Source of the DNA: Pseudomonas veronii
Lineage (GTDB): Bacteria; Pseudomonadota; Gammaproteobacteria; Pseudomonadales; Pseudomonadaceae
Assembly (NCBI RefSeq): GCF_001439695.1
Contig: NZ_JYLL01000005.1
Coordinates: forward strand, 248,001 to 312,000
Reading direction: 5' to 3'
Length of the DNA stretch: 64,000 bases
Under the pieces are notes generated by a model. It saw only the letters and a program-made list of their open reading frames with translations, was not told the origin of the DNA and ran no database searches. Each line of letters begins with the position of its first letter. Within the stretch, counting starts at the first letter, position 1. The position numbers were made by a program, and so were the translations under genes. Positions 48,255 through 57,790 of the stretch are shown here, one piece after another.

Positions 48255-48278
48255 AAGATATAACTTAAGATATATCTT
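48255..48278. promoter_or_regulatory. Candidate PadR operator: two adjacent 12-bp palindromes
   Basis: AAGATATATCTT at 48267-48278 is a perfect palindrome. AAGATATAACTT at 48255-48266 is the same with one mismatch, directly abutting. They lie about 25-45 bp before the PadR start and about 110 bp before the divergent toxin gene. They are a likely autoregulatory site for the YqjI-like protein. Confidence 0.7.
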
Positions 48279-48389
48279 TAGACTGTTCAAGATCAGTCGA
48301 CCAACGGTCGCGGCCTACTTAACTACCACCGTCCCGCGTGATGCGCCCAGCATGCTGATGGCTCTTCCCATGTGCATGGAGCCAGTGCG

Positions 48390-51300
48390 ATGAGCACATT
48401 GATTTCTCCCCCTTACTCGCCAACCTCCTTGGAAATACGCGGTTATCTGCATCAGATCGGTCACCAGTTGCTCGAAACCGACACCCCGTTACTGTCCAAG
48501 CGGCCGCTCCCCGTCGAGTTACAACAGCTTGAAAAACTCAACCAGACGCTCACGGCGCACGCGCGCGCTCACTTCGACCGCTGTCGTGCGCTGTATGCCG
48601 ATGTGGCGCAGGCCGACCTGCAAAGTGACGAGGGCAAGCAACGGCTGGCGACGCTCAAGCGCGACCTCACGGCGCACTTGCAGAAACTGGACGAAACCGG
48701 GGTGTTGGGCGGCCAAAGCCTGCGCACGTTCATGGCCAACGACGCCGGCCTGGTCGCGTTGGAACTCGAAGCCAGGCTCAACATCCAGGACTCTCTGCTG
48801 CATCGTGAAGAGGCCCGTCTGGTGCAGAACCTGGGGCTCGGGCCGAGCTTTCGACCGGGCATCTATGCGCTGACTTTCAGCTATCGAGCCCAGACGATCG
48901 AGTTCGCCGGGGCCTTTGTGTTGACCGAAAAAAACACCCCCGTGGTCGCGCAGCTGACCCCGGCCGACGATGCCGGCTACGTCGTGCTGTTCACGCCGGC
49001 CCGCGGCTTCGAGTCGTTCAGCTCGCTGGCCGAGATGAACCGCCGACTGCGCGAGACGATGGCGGTCGGCAGTTGGCGCAAGGAGTTCATGAGCCTGCTG
49101 CCGCGCCGGTACTGGGGGCTGTCCGTCATGGGCGTCTGGCCGCTGCAGTTGGTCCCCATCAACAGCGAACCGCTGTGCGAACACACCTACGACGCCAGGC
49201 TGGCCAAACGCGCGCTGGATATCGATTGGGCCTTGAGCCTGGACGCCAACCCCGACCATAGCGCCCGACAGCTGCTTGCCGAGTTGGACGACGCGATTCG
49301 CGCGGCCTTGCCCGACCTCAGCCCGCGCCTGGAATTGCGCGCCCAGCGCCTGCTCGACCGTTGCCTGGAGCACAGCGCCCCGGCCTGGTATCGCAACGCG
49401 CCGAGCCACCAGCGCGAGGCCCTGGCGCGGCAGCTGAGCGAGTACGACGAGGCCCGCCAAGCCCTGCTGAACCTGTTCGGCCATGCCGCCTCGCCGCAGG
49501 CCCTGGCGCGCTATCAGTTGCTCGAACAACTGGCCGCTGACCTGGAAATCACCGACCTGGACCCCGACCGCCTGCAAGTCCGCACGCGCCGCAGTGTGGC
49601 CAGGGTCGGCGCCTACGAGCAGAAACACAACCTGACCGCGCTGGCGCTGCGCGGCCTGCACACCGGCGACGAACTGCCCGGCTCGGCGTTTTTGCTCAAT
49701 ACCACCCTCACGTATGCCGACGCGCCACTGCCCGAGCGCTATCAAGACCTGACCCCGGCCTATCTGGTCAGCCTGCTCGACAGCCTCAAACCGCGTGCGG
49801 AGTTTGAGGCCGTGCGCCGCGAGTACTACGCCAAGCCGCAGATCCACGCCGCCATCGAACAGATGCTCGACCGCCGCATCAATGCCCTGGCCTACACGGC
49901 TACGCTGCAAAACCACATCACCGAGGCCGACTATCAACGCGTTACCCGCCTGCGTCGCGGCACCGACGCGCAACTGCACGCGAGCAGCGTTGCGCTCAAT
50001 GGCTGTGTGCTCAAGGACCTCTGGCTGCTGCGCGAGCGCGACGAGCAGGGCGCGATCCAGCGCTTGCTGCTGTGTACCCCCGAAGCGCCGCAGGCCCAGC
50101 AGTTTCATGGGTTCGACACGGAAACCGGCTGCCAGGCGCATATCCTCGGCTGGTGCGCGGACGAAACCATGCGCGCTTATCTGCTGGGGCAAGTCGCCCT
50201 CAAGTCCCGTGCGGGTCTGGAAACGTTCATGGCTGGCCTGGGCTTCATTCCGGCGCGCCAGGAATATCGCCACGTCACCTTCAGCCAGGCGGCCGACCAC
50301 GCCGATTGCCTCAAGGCCCTGCGCGCCCAACTGCTGGAGGTGCAGACCGACGATTACCACTGGGGCACCCCGACGTGGTACCGGGCCGCCACCGAGGCCC
50401 AGCGTCGACAACTGACTCAACTGGCGGAAAACGCCGAAGGCGCGGCGAACACCTATGCGCAAAACCCGTTATCCGACGCCCGCTTCATCAGCTTCGAGCG
50501 CTTCCTGCATGCCCAGGCCAAGACGCAGCTCAACGCCCTGCTGGGGCGCCAGCGGCAAAACGATGTCGACCCCGATACGGTGTGGGTGCATTACCCCAAA
50601 GACTTCCCGGCGTTGACGCGCCCCGCGTCGGTGTCCTACACCCGCCTGTATCGCGATGGTTATGAGGATTCGCTGGGGTTTCTCGACGCCAGGTTCGACA
50701 CCGTCGCCACCTTCATGGGCCCGGCCGGGGTCGACCTGAGCAAGCTCACGCCGCGCAACGTCGCGCTTTCGGTCCGCGGCGTATGGATCGGCCAGCGCTA
50801 CGCCGATGAAGTCCAGGCCAAACTGCAAAACCCGGCCAGCCCCGGTTATGCCCTGCGCCGCGACGCAACGCTGGCGATCAACCAGTTGCAGTTGCACAGC
50901 GCGGCGCTCGAATCGCGCCTCAAAGGCCATATCGCCCAGGTCGATCTGGATTGGTTTGAACGCGCCATCAAGAGCCTGGACGACACCTCGGTCGAGACGC
51001 GCAGCACCTACAACGTGCATCGCCTGATGATCGACGGCGACTGGGTGATCGACACCTTGCTGTTCAGCCACGGCGCGAATCCGGTGTTGCTCTATACACC
51101 GCAGGCGCCGGACGGCGTGTTCTTGCGCGAAGCCCGGCTGTTCAACTACCTGCTGAAAAAAGTCGACGGCATGCTCGATTACTTCAGCGCCCGCGTCGGT
51201 GTGCAGTCCCGGGTGCGCGTCCGGCGTTTTCTGCAAACCGCCCAGGCCGGCCTGCCCGCAGACCTCAACAGCACCGACCTGAGCCTGGCGCGCTACGACG

Positions 51301-54101
51301 CGATCGAGCGCGTGCCGCCCGTGCTCGACCTGCGTCACCTGCTGCACGACATGAAGCTGCAACGCAAGATCGACGACGTTGCCGCCACCACGGTCAATCG
51401 CACCGACATGATCATGGGCCTGGTCTGGAGTTGCCTCGAACCGCTGATCGCCATTGCGACCGCACCGTTCCCGGTGTTGAGCCTGAGCCTGGGCCTGCTG
51501 CTGGCGCTCAAGGACGGCATGCTGGCCCTGCACGCCTACAACCAGGGCGACACCGATGCGGCGCTGCAACACTTCGTCGGCTACCTGAGCAACAGCCTCG
51601 GCGCGGTGTTCACCGACCTGCGCCCGGCACTCAAGTCCATCGGCCCGCTGCTCCGGCCGATGCGCCACCTCATGCGCCCAGCAGCGCCGCGCCAGGCCAT
51701 GGCGTTGATCCAACAACTGCAGCCGCCGAGCCCCACGCTCGCCGGTATGCAGGCGGTGTGGTTCGAGGGCCGGCCGTTGTGGGCGGGCAAAACCCCCGAT
51801 GCCCTGGGCCGCTATCTGCTGTTTCGCCAGGACCCGGTGAACGGCAAACTCGTGTCGACCGCACGCCTGGTCAACCAGAACGCCGAGGGCCGCTGGGTGC
51901 GCTCGGGCCTCACCGGCGGGGCGCCGAAACGCCCCGCGCCAAGCCCCCACGCGTTGCAGCGCTATGAGGTTCCGCCGGAGCTGGCCAAAGACTACGAAAG
52001 CGTTCTGAGCGTGGAGTTTCGCAACACCTCCAGCGTCGATGAGTTGTTGGGCGAGGGCACCCGCGACAGCCTGCTGACCTATGAAATGGCCCCGCTCCAG
52101 GCCCCTTACCTGCACGCCTACCTGCAGTTGCGCGGCGATGCCGACACGTTCTTCGCCCAGCTCAATCCCATCGTTCCCAGGGCCGATGTACTGGCCTTCG
52201 AAGCCAGCGCGAGCCATCGGCACATCCTGGAAAGCGCCTTCAAGGAAAACCCCGGCTTGGTGGTGGGCGCCGTGCCTGGCTCGCTCGCCGCCAAACAGCT
52301 GCTGATCGACAATATGCACACCCTCTACGAGCAGGGCGTGCGGCGCCTGTACATCGAGTACCTGCCGGCCGACCTGTTCCGGGGCAAACTGGACAAGTTC
52401 AACGCCGGCGGCAGCTACCGGCACATCAGCGAGTACCTGAAAAAAGTCGAGACAGCCCTGGGGATCGCCAACGACTCGCCGCATTCCTATCGCGCCCTGA
52501 TCCTTGCGGCGCGCCGGCAAAACATCGCCGTCTGTGGGCTGGACGCGTCTACCGGCTACGAGGTGGACAAAGCCTTCAACCTGAAAAACGGCGCGCTGGT
52601 CAGCCCTCGGCCCAACGCCCAGCGAAACTTCTACTCCCACACGCTGATCGAGGCCGACATCGGCGCAAAACCCGGCGAAGGGTGGGTCGCCCTGGTCGAC
52701 AGCCGCCGTCTCAACACGCACACCCAGACCCCGGGCCTGGCCGACCTGCAAAAGACCCTGAGTGTGCGCGTCGAAGACGTCGCCCCCGGCCAACCGGTGG
52801 GCATCTGGAACGATACGCCCGGCGCGATCGTCGACGACCCGGCGGCCAAAGCCGACTTCAAGCTGACCCTGCAAACCGCCTACACGGCGCCCCCGGCATT
52901 CGTCACCGCGCCTGGCCGCGCAAGCGCGTACAGCGAGTTCGACATCGACTCGCGGTTCGTCCCCGAGCTGCATGAAATGGGCAAAGGCGCGCATGCGTTC
53001 GACACCCGTTATGGGTCGCTCAACCCGAAAATCGCCGCTGCCGAAAGCGCCTTCCGCAAGACCCGCGAGCGCCTGAACACAGCGGCGCAGGCGTTCTTCA
53101 AAACCCCTGAACTGCCCCCCAGGCCGACGTTGCCGGACCTGCCGGCGAACACCACGCCCGCCGACTTTATCGCGCAAAGCTACCAACACGCTCGGGGGCT
53201 GATTGTCTGCGAGAGCCACGTCGAGCAATCGAGCAAGGCGCTGCTGATCGATCAGATGAAGGCGCTCAAGCAGCAAGGCGTCAAAACCCTGTACATGGAG
53301 CACCTGTTCACCGACCTGCACCAGGCCGACCTGGATACCTTCCAGCGCACGGGCGTATTGCCCCCAGCGCTCAAAGACCGCCTGTGGACCCTCGACCGGG
53401 GCCACATGCCCGAGTACCGCGGGCCGCACACCTACACCAGCGTCGTGGAAGTGGCAGGCAAACACGGCCTGCGCATCCGCGCATTGGATTGCGTATCGAG
53501 CTACCACACCAAGGGCATGAGCGCGCCGCAGACGTCGCGCATTGCGATGTTCAACTTCTTTGCCGGCGAGGTCATCCGTCAAGACCAGGCTGCCGAGGGC
53601 GCGCACAGGTGGGTGGCGCACATGGGCAATGCCCATGTGCATTCGGTCGAAGGGATTGCGGGGGTGGCCCAGACGCAAGGGGCGATCAGCCTGCGGCTCT
53701 CAGATGTACCGGCGGGCACGGCCAGCGAGCTGCGCTCAGGGCTGCAATGGACCGTCGCCTACGGATCGTCGTTGTACCCCAACCGGCTGACGGCGATCCG
53801 CAGCGACTTCACCCTGGCTGTCGGCGTCCCTGGCATGCGTCCTCCTCGCGCCTATGTTCCCGCCGATCGTTCACGCTTGACGCGACCGGGGCAGTTCATG
53901 GTCGAGCAGCTTTCACTCCATGAAGTGAATCTGGTGCATCACTCGCGCAGCGGCGAGATCCTTTCCACGCCGGTGCAGATCGACGATCAAGGCCGCTTCT
54001 TCATCGAGCGCTGGGCAGAACTGAAGGACGAGCGGTTCAGCGCGTTCGAACGGCTGCTCTCGGCCCTCGATCAGGTGGTGAAACTCACCCACGTCCAGTA
54101 A
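48390..54101 (+). CDS. Large multidomain toxin with dermonecrotic-type N-terminus and two Tiki/ChaN-like domains
   Basis: 1903 residues. Three related N-terminal modules are marked by VVLFTP (about 195-200), LLLCTPEAP (about 559-567) and LLYTPQAP (about 900-907), spaced about 350 residues. They resemble the DUF6543/dermonecrotic toxin domain. A hydrophobic segment (about 1007-1050) may insert in membranes. Two C-terminal domains (about 1263-1473 and 1587-1777) resemble the Tiki/EreA/ChaN superfamily. The second keeps ESH at 1608-1610, YMEH at 1635-1638 and HMGNAHVH at 1744-1751; the first has lost all three. No signal peptide. GGAG 8 nt upstream supports the ATG at 48390. Probably a secreted host- or competitor-directed toxin; the substrate is unknown. 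Confidence 0.75.
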   Translation: MSTLISPPYSPTSLEIRGYLHQIGHQLLETDTPLLSKRPLPVELQQLEKLNQTLTAHARAHFDRCRALYADVAQADLQSDEGKQRLATLKRDLTAHLQKLDETGVLGGQSLRTFMANDAGLVALELEARLNIQDSLLHREEARLVQNLGLGPSFRPGIYALTFSYRAQTIEFAGAFVLTEKNTPVVAQLTPADDAGYVVLFTPARGFESFSSLAEMNRRLRETMAVGSWRKEFMSLLPRRYWGLSVMGVWPLQLVPINSEPLCEHTYDARLAKRALDIDWALSLDANPDHSARQLLAELDDAIRAALPDLSPRLELRAQRLLDRCLEHSAPAWYRNAPSHQREALARQLSEYDEARQALLNLFGHAASPQALARYQLLEQLAADLEITDLDPDRLQVRTRRSVARVGAYEQKHNLTALALRGLHTGDELPGSAFLLNTTLTYADAPLPERYQDLTPAYLVSLLDSLKPRAEFEAVRREYYAKPQIHAAIEQMLDRRINALAYTATLQNHITEADYQRVTRLRRGTDAQLHASSVALNGCVLKDLWLLRERDEQGAIQRLLLCTPEAPQAQQFHGFDTETGCQAHILGWCADETMRAYLLGQVALKSRAGLETFMAGLGFIPARQEYRHVTFSQAADHADCLKALRAQLLEVQTDDYHWGTPTWYRAATEAQRRQLTQLAENAEGAANTYAQNPLSDARFISFERFLHAQAKTQLNALLGRQRQNDVDPDTVWVHYPKDFPALTRPASVSYTRLYRDGYEDSLGFLDARFDTVATFMGPAGVDLSKLTPRNVALSVRGVWIGQRYADEVQAKLQNPASPGYALRRDATLAINQLQLHSAALESRLKGHIAQVDLDWFERAIKSLDDTSVETRSTYNVHRLMIDGDWVIDTLLFSHGANPVLLYTPQAPDGVFLREARLFNYLLKKVDGMLDYFSARVGVQSRVRVRRFLQTAQAGLPADLNSTDLSLARYDAIERVPPVLDLRHLLHDMKLQRKIDDVAATTVNRTDMIMGLVWSCLEPLIAIATAPFPVLSLSLGLLLALKDGMLALHAYNQGDTDAALQHFVGYLSNSLGAVFTDLRPALKSIGPLLRPMRHLMRPAAPRQAMALIQQLQPPSPTLAGMQAVWFEGRPLWAGKTPDALGRYLLFRQDPVNGKLVSTARLVNQNAEGRWVRSGLTGGAPKRPAPSPHALQRYEVPPELAKDYESVLSVEFRNTSSVDELLGEGTRDSLLTYEMAPLQAPYLHAYLQLRGDADTFFAQLNPIVPRADVLAFEASASHRHILESAFKENPGLVVGAVPGSLAAKQLLIDNMHTLYEQGVRRLYIEYLPADLFRGKLDKFNAGGSYRHISEYLKKVETALGIANDSPHSYRALILAARRQNIAVCGLDASTGYEVDKAFNLKNGALVSPRPNAQRNFYSHTLIEADIGAKPGEGWVALVDSRRLNTHTQTPGLADLQKTLSVRVEDVAPGQPVGIWNDTPGAIVDDPAAKADFKLTLQTAYTAPPAFVTAPGRASAYSEFDIDSRFVPELHEMGKGAHAFDTRYGSLNPKIAAAESAFRKTRERLNTAAQAFFKTPELPPRPTLPDLPANTTPADFIAQSYQHARGLIVCESHVEQSSKALLIDQMKALKQQGVKTLYMEHLFTDLHQADLDTFQRTGVLPPALKDRLWTLDRGHMPEYRGPHTYTSVVEVAGKHGLRIRALDCVSSYHTKGMSAPQTSRIAMFNFFAGEVIRQDQAAEGAHRWVAHMGNAHVHSVEGIAGVAQTQGAISLRLSDVPAGTASELRSGLQWTVAYGSSLYPNRLTAIRSDFTLAVGVPGMRPPRAYVPADRSRLTRPGQFMVEQLSLHEVNLVHHSRSGEILSTPVQIDDQGRFFIERWAELKDERFSAFERLLSALDQVVKLTHVQ

Positions 54102-54108
54102 ACCTGAC

Positions 54109-54134
54109 CCCCCCTGCCGGCGCGGGCAGGGGGG
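54109..54134 (+). terminator. Strong hairpin after the toxin gene
   Basis: CCCCCCTGCC (54109-54118) pairs with GGCAGGGGGG (54125-54134) around GGCGCG. It follows the toxin stop by 7 bp. There is no clear T-tract, so termination is likely but not certain. Confidence 0.65.
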
Positions 54135-54546
54135 TGGAAAAGTCCAGATCCTACGTCAATAACACCGTCGTCAATCTAGGCGGTGGCCGTTGAAGGCGTA
54201 GAGTGATGCCCTCGTGTAGTTCCAATACTACAGATGTGAAGTTGTGCGTTAAGTGTCTCCTGATAACTGTACTGCTTTTATTGAATTATCTGTGTGTCAT
54301 TAACGTCTTACAGTCGTTTTTTTAAAAATCGTATTTATTGCATTTCTTCCTCCAGCGTAATGGCCTATTGGCCTGCATGTTTCTCGGAGCTTGCCTGCTT
54401 ACTTTTAAAGCGCATTGGTCGAATATTTCCCGGCGTTGAATGTTCAGCCAAACAATGAACATTGCGCCGCGCTGTTAGTTGGAAGTGAGTCTTGACTTGC
54501 TTTTTAGTTAACCGCCTTCCTTTAAATGACTACTAGGTATTCAAGC
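54135..54546. other. AT-rich leader/promoter region of the pilus operon
   Basis: About 410 bp with no gene. AT content is well above the surroundings, with T-runs (TTTTTTTAAAAA near 54318) and long stretches lacking GC. This suits an H-NS/MvaT-bound, tightly controlled promoter for the pilus genes. Confidence 0.55.
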
Positions 54547-55038
54547 ATGATCAAGAAGTTTGCTGTTCTGCTCCCGCTGGCTGTTGCGGTATTGGGTTCT
54601 TCGGCTGCCATGGCCGCCAACGATGCAAGCACCACGATCAACATCAAGGCCGACATCCCTACCAAGCAGTTCCACGCCCAGCCCCTGGACCCCAACTTCG
54701 GTCGCGACGAAATCATGACCTACAACACTGTGACCGGCGAACTGAGCACGCTGTCCTCGATGTTCACCCTGAAAAACACCGGTGGCTCGATCGACGCCTA
54801 CCTGCAGGACGGCCCGGCGGCGCTCACCAACGGCACGGACTCGATCCCGCTGACCATCACCCTGGGCACCGTGGCCCTGACCGGTAGCCCGCAAGAAGTG
54901 GCCGCCGACGCAGAGTCCAACCCCGGCCTGCAAAAAATGATGACCATCAAGGCCGCCAAGCCGGCGGACACCCAGACCGGTCTCTACACCAGCGTCGCCA
55001 CCGTGATCTTCGACAACGTGCCGCGCACCGCTTTCTAA
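54547..55038 (+). CDS. CS1-type fimbrial major subunit
   Basis: 163 residues. A signal peptide ends at AMAAN (about residue 21). The mature part, TTINIKADIPTKQFHAQPLD with a later FTLKNTGGSIDAYL, is the alternate chaperone/usher (CS1, CooA/CblA) pilin pattern. Likely the shaft subunit of a surface pilus. The ATG at 54547 gives a normal signal peptide. First gene of a five-gene operon; strong hairpins follow it. Confidence 0.87.
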   Translation: MIKKFAVLLPLAVAVLGSSAAMAANDASTTINIKADIPTKQFHAQPLDPNFGRDEIMTYNTVTGELSTLSSMFTLKNTGGSIDAYLQDGPAALTNGTDSIPLTITLGTVALTGSPQEVAADAESNPGLQKMMTIKAAKPADTQTGLYTSVATVIFDNVPRTAF

Positions 55039-55050
55039 GCACCCGGCACG

Positions 55051-55112
55051 CGATAAGGCCGCGCCTTATCGATCACACCCACCGCCCGCAGGTTGTGTTC
55101 GCCTGCGGGCGG
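55051..55112 (+). promoter_or_regulatory. Two hairpins between pilin and usher genes
   Basis: CGATAAGGC / GCCTTATCG (55051-55071) and CCGCCCGCAGG / CCTGCGGGCGG (55082-55112) are perfect stems in the 114-bp gap. The second is followed by TTTCC. They probably act as an attenuator or mRNA stabiliser that keeps pilin in excess of the usher. Confidence 0.7.
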
Positions 55113-55152
55113 TTTCCAGATGGTTTGCAGTTCGCCATAGAGTATTAAGTTC

Positions 55153-57672
55153 ATGTTCCCGATGAAACCCATCGCGGCGGCGCTGGCCCTGCTTGCCTGT
55201 TCGGCTGCCTGGGCGGCGGCTGATAACAGTTATACGCCACGCAGTTTACTGGCTCAGGCGAAAGGTTTGCCGAGCGAATTCGAAGAGCATTTTTTTGATG
55301 TGCCCCTGGCCGTGCGTATCGAACGCGACGAAGTCTTTCTGGGCGAGGCGATGGTGATACTTTCGCGCGATGACCGCCTCACGCTGCTGGACTTTACCGA
55401 TATCAGCGACAGCCCGATACAACCCGCTGAGCGCGATACCTGGAGCCACTACCTGCAACAAGGCGCGGCCCTGGGAAGTTGCACGCAAACCTGCCCGGAG
55501 AAGATGTTGGCGGTGCATTACAACCTGGAAAACTCGCTGGTCTCGATCCTCACGGAGAACGCCGAGCACGACACCGATCATCAGCGTTATTACCACCAGC
55601 CCCAGGACGGCAGCACGGGCTTGATTGTCAGCAACCAGTTGAACCTCAACGGCGGCCAAGCGCAGGAACTCGGCGGACGTTTCGGGGTTGAAGCCAGCAG
55701 CAGCCTGGGGAACTGGAGCCATGCGCTCAACCTGCAACTGGCACGCCTCGGCGGGCCGGACACCCAGCTTTATCACGCACTGTATTCGCTGTACGCCCAG
55801 CGCGAATTCGAAGGCCAGTTCCTGCGCCTGGGCTATTTCACGCCCACCTCCGAGGGGCTCAATCGCCAGCCGCGCGCGTTCGGCGCCGCGCCGGATATCG
55901 CCGTGGGTGTGATGCTCGGCAGTTCCGACAGCCTGGCTATCAACAACCCCAAGCCCAGCGTGTACCCGATCTACGTCACCTCCAACCGCCAGGGCTCGGT
56001 GGAGATTTACCGCAACGGCCTGCTGATCAACACCCAGGCGGTGGCCGCCGGTTTGCAGAGCATCGATACGCGGCCGTTGCCCGGTGGCATTTATGAAGTG
56101 GAAGTGCGCCTGGTCGAGGACGGCCAGGTCACTGCCACCACCCAGGAGTTGGTGTACAAGCCCAACAACTGGCGCAACCATGACGAGCGCTGGCGCTACA
56201 ACGTGTTCGCCGGCCGCGAAAGCACCTTGTTCAACAACTGGGAGCAACGCGACAAAGGCGACATGACCGCCGGCGCTTCGCTCAATTATTTGCTGCACCC
56301 GCGTGTGATCGTCGGCTTGTCCGGGCGCCAGGTGCAGGAGCGCATGCAATACGGCGCTTCCATCGACTGGACGCTGGCGACCCAGGCGAGCCTGTACGCC
56401 AACGTCTACCAGACCCAGGACCACGGCACCGGCATGGACGTGCAAGGCCTCTACAGTTATGGCGCCGGCAGCGTGATCGCCAGCCACAACCGCAGTTGGC
56501 TGGACACCCGCAACACCTACGACACGCTGCCCGACGGCACGCGGCTGCGCACCCGGCAAACCTTCGTCGGCCAGACCAGTACCTCGTCGCTGTCGATCAA
56601 TCACCGCCTGATCAACCAGCATTCGCTCAATGCACGCCTGTCCCACAGCCAGGGCAACGTCGAGGGCGTCGGCCTGGACCTGGGTTGGAGCAAGCACGAC
56701 CGGTTGTTCGGCAGCGATGCCAATTGGCGCCTGTCGCTGTTCGACCGCCCCGCCAGCCGCAGCACCGGCGACCGGCGCAACCGTGGCGTCGACCTGACCC
56801 TCAACCTGGCCCTCGGTGGGCCGGGCGAGCAGTGGTCGGGCAGCATCGGCTCGCGCACCTCGCGCGACGGCAAACGTGACAACAATGGCTCGCTGACCTA
56901 CCGCAAAGACCTCAGCGGCCATGTGCTGCAGAACGTCTCGGCCACCGTGCTGACCGACACCTACGGCGTCGGCCTGTCCGGCATGACCAGCTTCCACGGC
57001 GACATGCTCGCCGGCGATGCGTTTGCCCAGCGCTCTTCCTTCAACGGCAACCTCACCGGCGGCCTCAACCTGCACAGCACCTTCGCCGTCGGCGGCCAGA
57101 AGGTGGCCCTGACCAGCCAGTACCACGGCGACGGCGCGGGCATGATCGTCGATGTGGAAACCGACCTCGACGACATCACCCTGCGCGCCGACGACCTCAG
57201 CGGTGGCAGCACCGCGCTGCGGCCGGGGCGCAACTTCGTGCCGCTCACCGCCTACCGGACCGGCTCGGTGGCGTTCGACTTCGACGGCAACCACCCGCCG
57301 GCGGCGAACATCCAGCCGCCGCGCAGCGCCTACCACATCAACAAGGGCGGGGTGGACTACCGCAAGATCCGCGTGATGAAAACCGTCACCGTGCTCGGTC
57401 GCCTGCTCGACCCGCAGGGCCGCCCGCTCAAGGGGCATCACGTGATCAACCATGCCAGCCGTGGCGTCAGCGAGGTCGACGGGTTCTTCTCGATGGAAAT
57501 GAACGCCGGCTCGCCCACCCTGGAAGTGCGCCGGGGCAACCAGTTGCTCTGTCAGTTCCGCCTCGACCCGAGCAAGGCCCGCAGTGAAAACGATGTGCTG
57601 ATGATCGGCGACCTGCGTTGCACGCCGGATACCTTGGCCGATAGCGCATTCGAGCGGCCGACGTCGGGGTGA
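55153..57672 (+). CDS. CS1-type outer-membrane usher
   Basis: 839 residues. A signal peptide (1-22, ending AWAA) is followed by an N-terminal domain with two Cys in GSCTQTCPEKM, then a long beta-barrel (GRFGVEASSSLGNW onward). An E-set-like segment (VYPIYVTSNRQGSVEIYRNG) and C-terminal domains including DPQGRPLKGHHVINH complete it. Length and order match the CooC/TcfC ushers. It exports and assembles pilin-chaperone complexes. Weak ribosome site, consistent with lower expression than the pilin. Confidence 0.87.
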   Translation: MFPMKPIAAALALLACSAAWAAADNSYTPRSLLAQAKGLPSEFEEHFFDVPLAVRIERDEVFLGEAMVILSRDDRLTLLDFTDISDSPIQPAERDTWSHYLQQGAALGSCTQTCPEKMLAVHYNLENSLVSILTENAEHDTDHQRYYHQPQDGSTGLIVSNQLNLNGGQAQELGGRFGVEASSSLGNWSHALNLQLARLGGPDTQLYHALYSLYAQREFEGQFLRLGYFTPTSEGLNRQPRAFGAAPDIAVGVMLGSSDSLAINNPKPSVYPIYVTSNRQGSVEIYRNGLLINTQAVAAGLQSIDTRPLPGGIYEVEVRLVEDGQVTATTQELVYKPNNWRNHDERWRYNVFAGRESTLFNNWEQRDKGDMTAGASLNYLLHPRVIVGLSGRQVQERMQYGASIDWTLATQASLYANVYQTQDHGTGMDVQGLYSYGAGSVIASHNRSWLDTRNTYDTLPDGTRLRTRQTFVGQTSTSSLSINHRLINQHSLNARLSHSQGNVEGVGLDLGWSKHDRLFGSDANWRLSLFDRPASRSTGDRRNRGVDLTLNLALGGPGEQWSGSIGSRTSRDGKRDNNGSLTYRKDLSGHVLQNVSATVLTDTYGVGLSGMTSFHGDMLAGDAFAQRSSFNGNLTGGLNLHSTFAVGGQKVALTSQYHGDGAGMIVDVETDLDDITLRADDLSGGSTALRPGRNFVPLTAYRTGSVAFDFDGNHPPAANIQPPRSAYHINKGGVDYRKIRVMKTVTVLGRLLDPQGRPLKGHHVINHASRGVSEVDGFFSMEMNAGSPTLEVRRGNQLLCQFRLDPSKARSENDVLMIGDLRCTPDTLADSAFERPTSG

Positions 57673-57752
57673 TTCGCACAGGGTGTAAGCCATGAACATC
57701 GATACGGATAGGCCTGTTCGGGCGCGGGTATTTGCGCTTCGCAAGTCGAGTG

Positions 57753-57771
57753 GGTTGGCTTCAGGCCAACC
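57753..57771 (+). promoter_or_regulatory. Hairpin between usher and chaperone genes
   Basis: GGTTGGC / GCCAACC around TTCAG, in the 118-bp gap. It lies just upstream of the chaperone ribosome site GAGGTG and may affect its translation. Confidence 0.5.
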
Positions 57772-57790
57772 GTTAATGAGGTGTAAAGCA

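Noticed and set aside
50469..53678. 1069-codon minus-strand frame inside the toxin gene
   Set aside because: Shadow frame caused by GC-rich codon bias; composition (Arg/Gln/His/Val-rich) is not protein-like.
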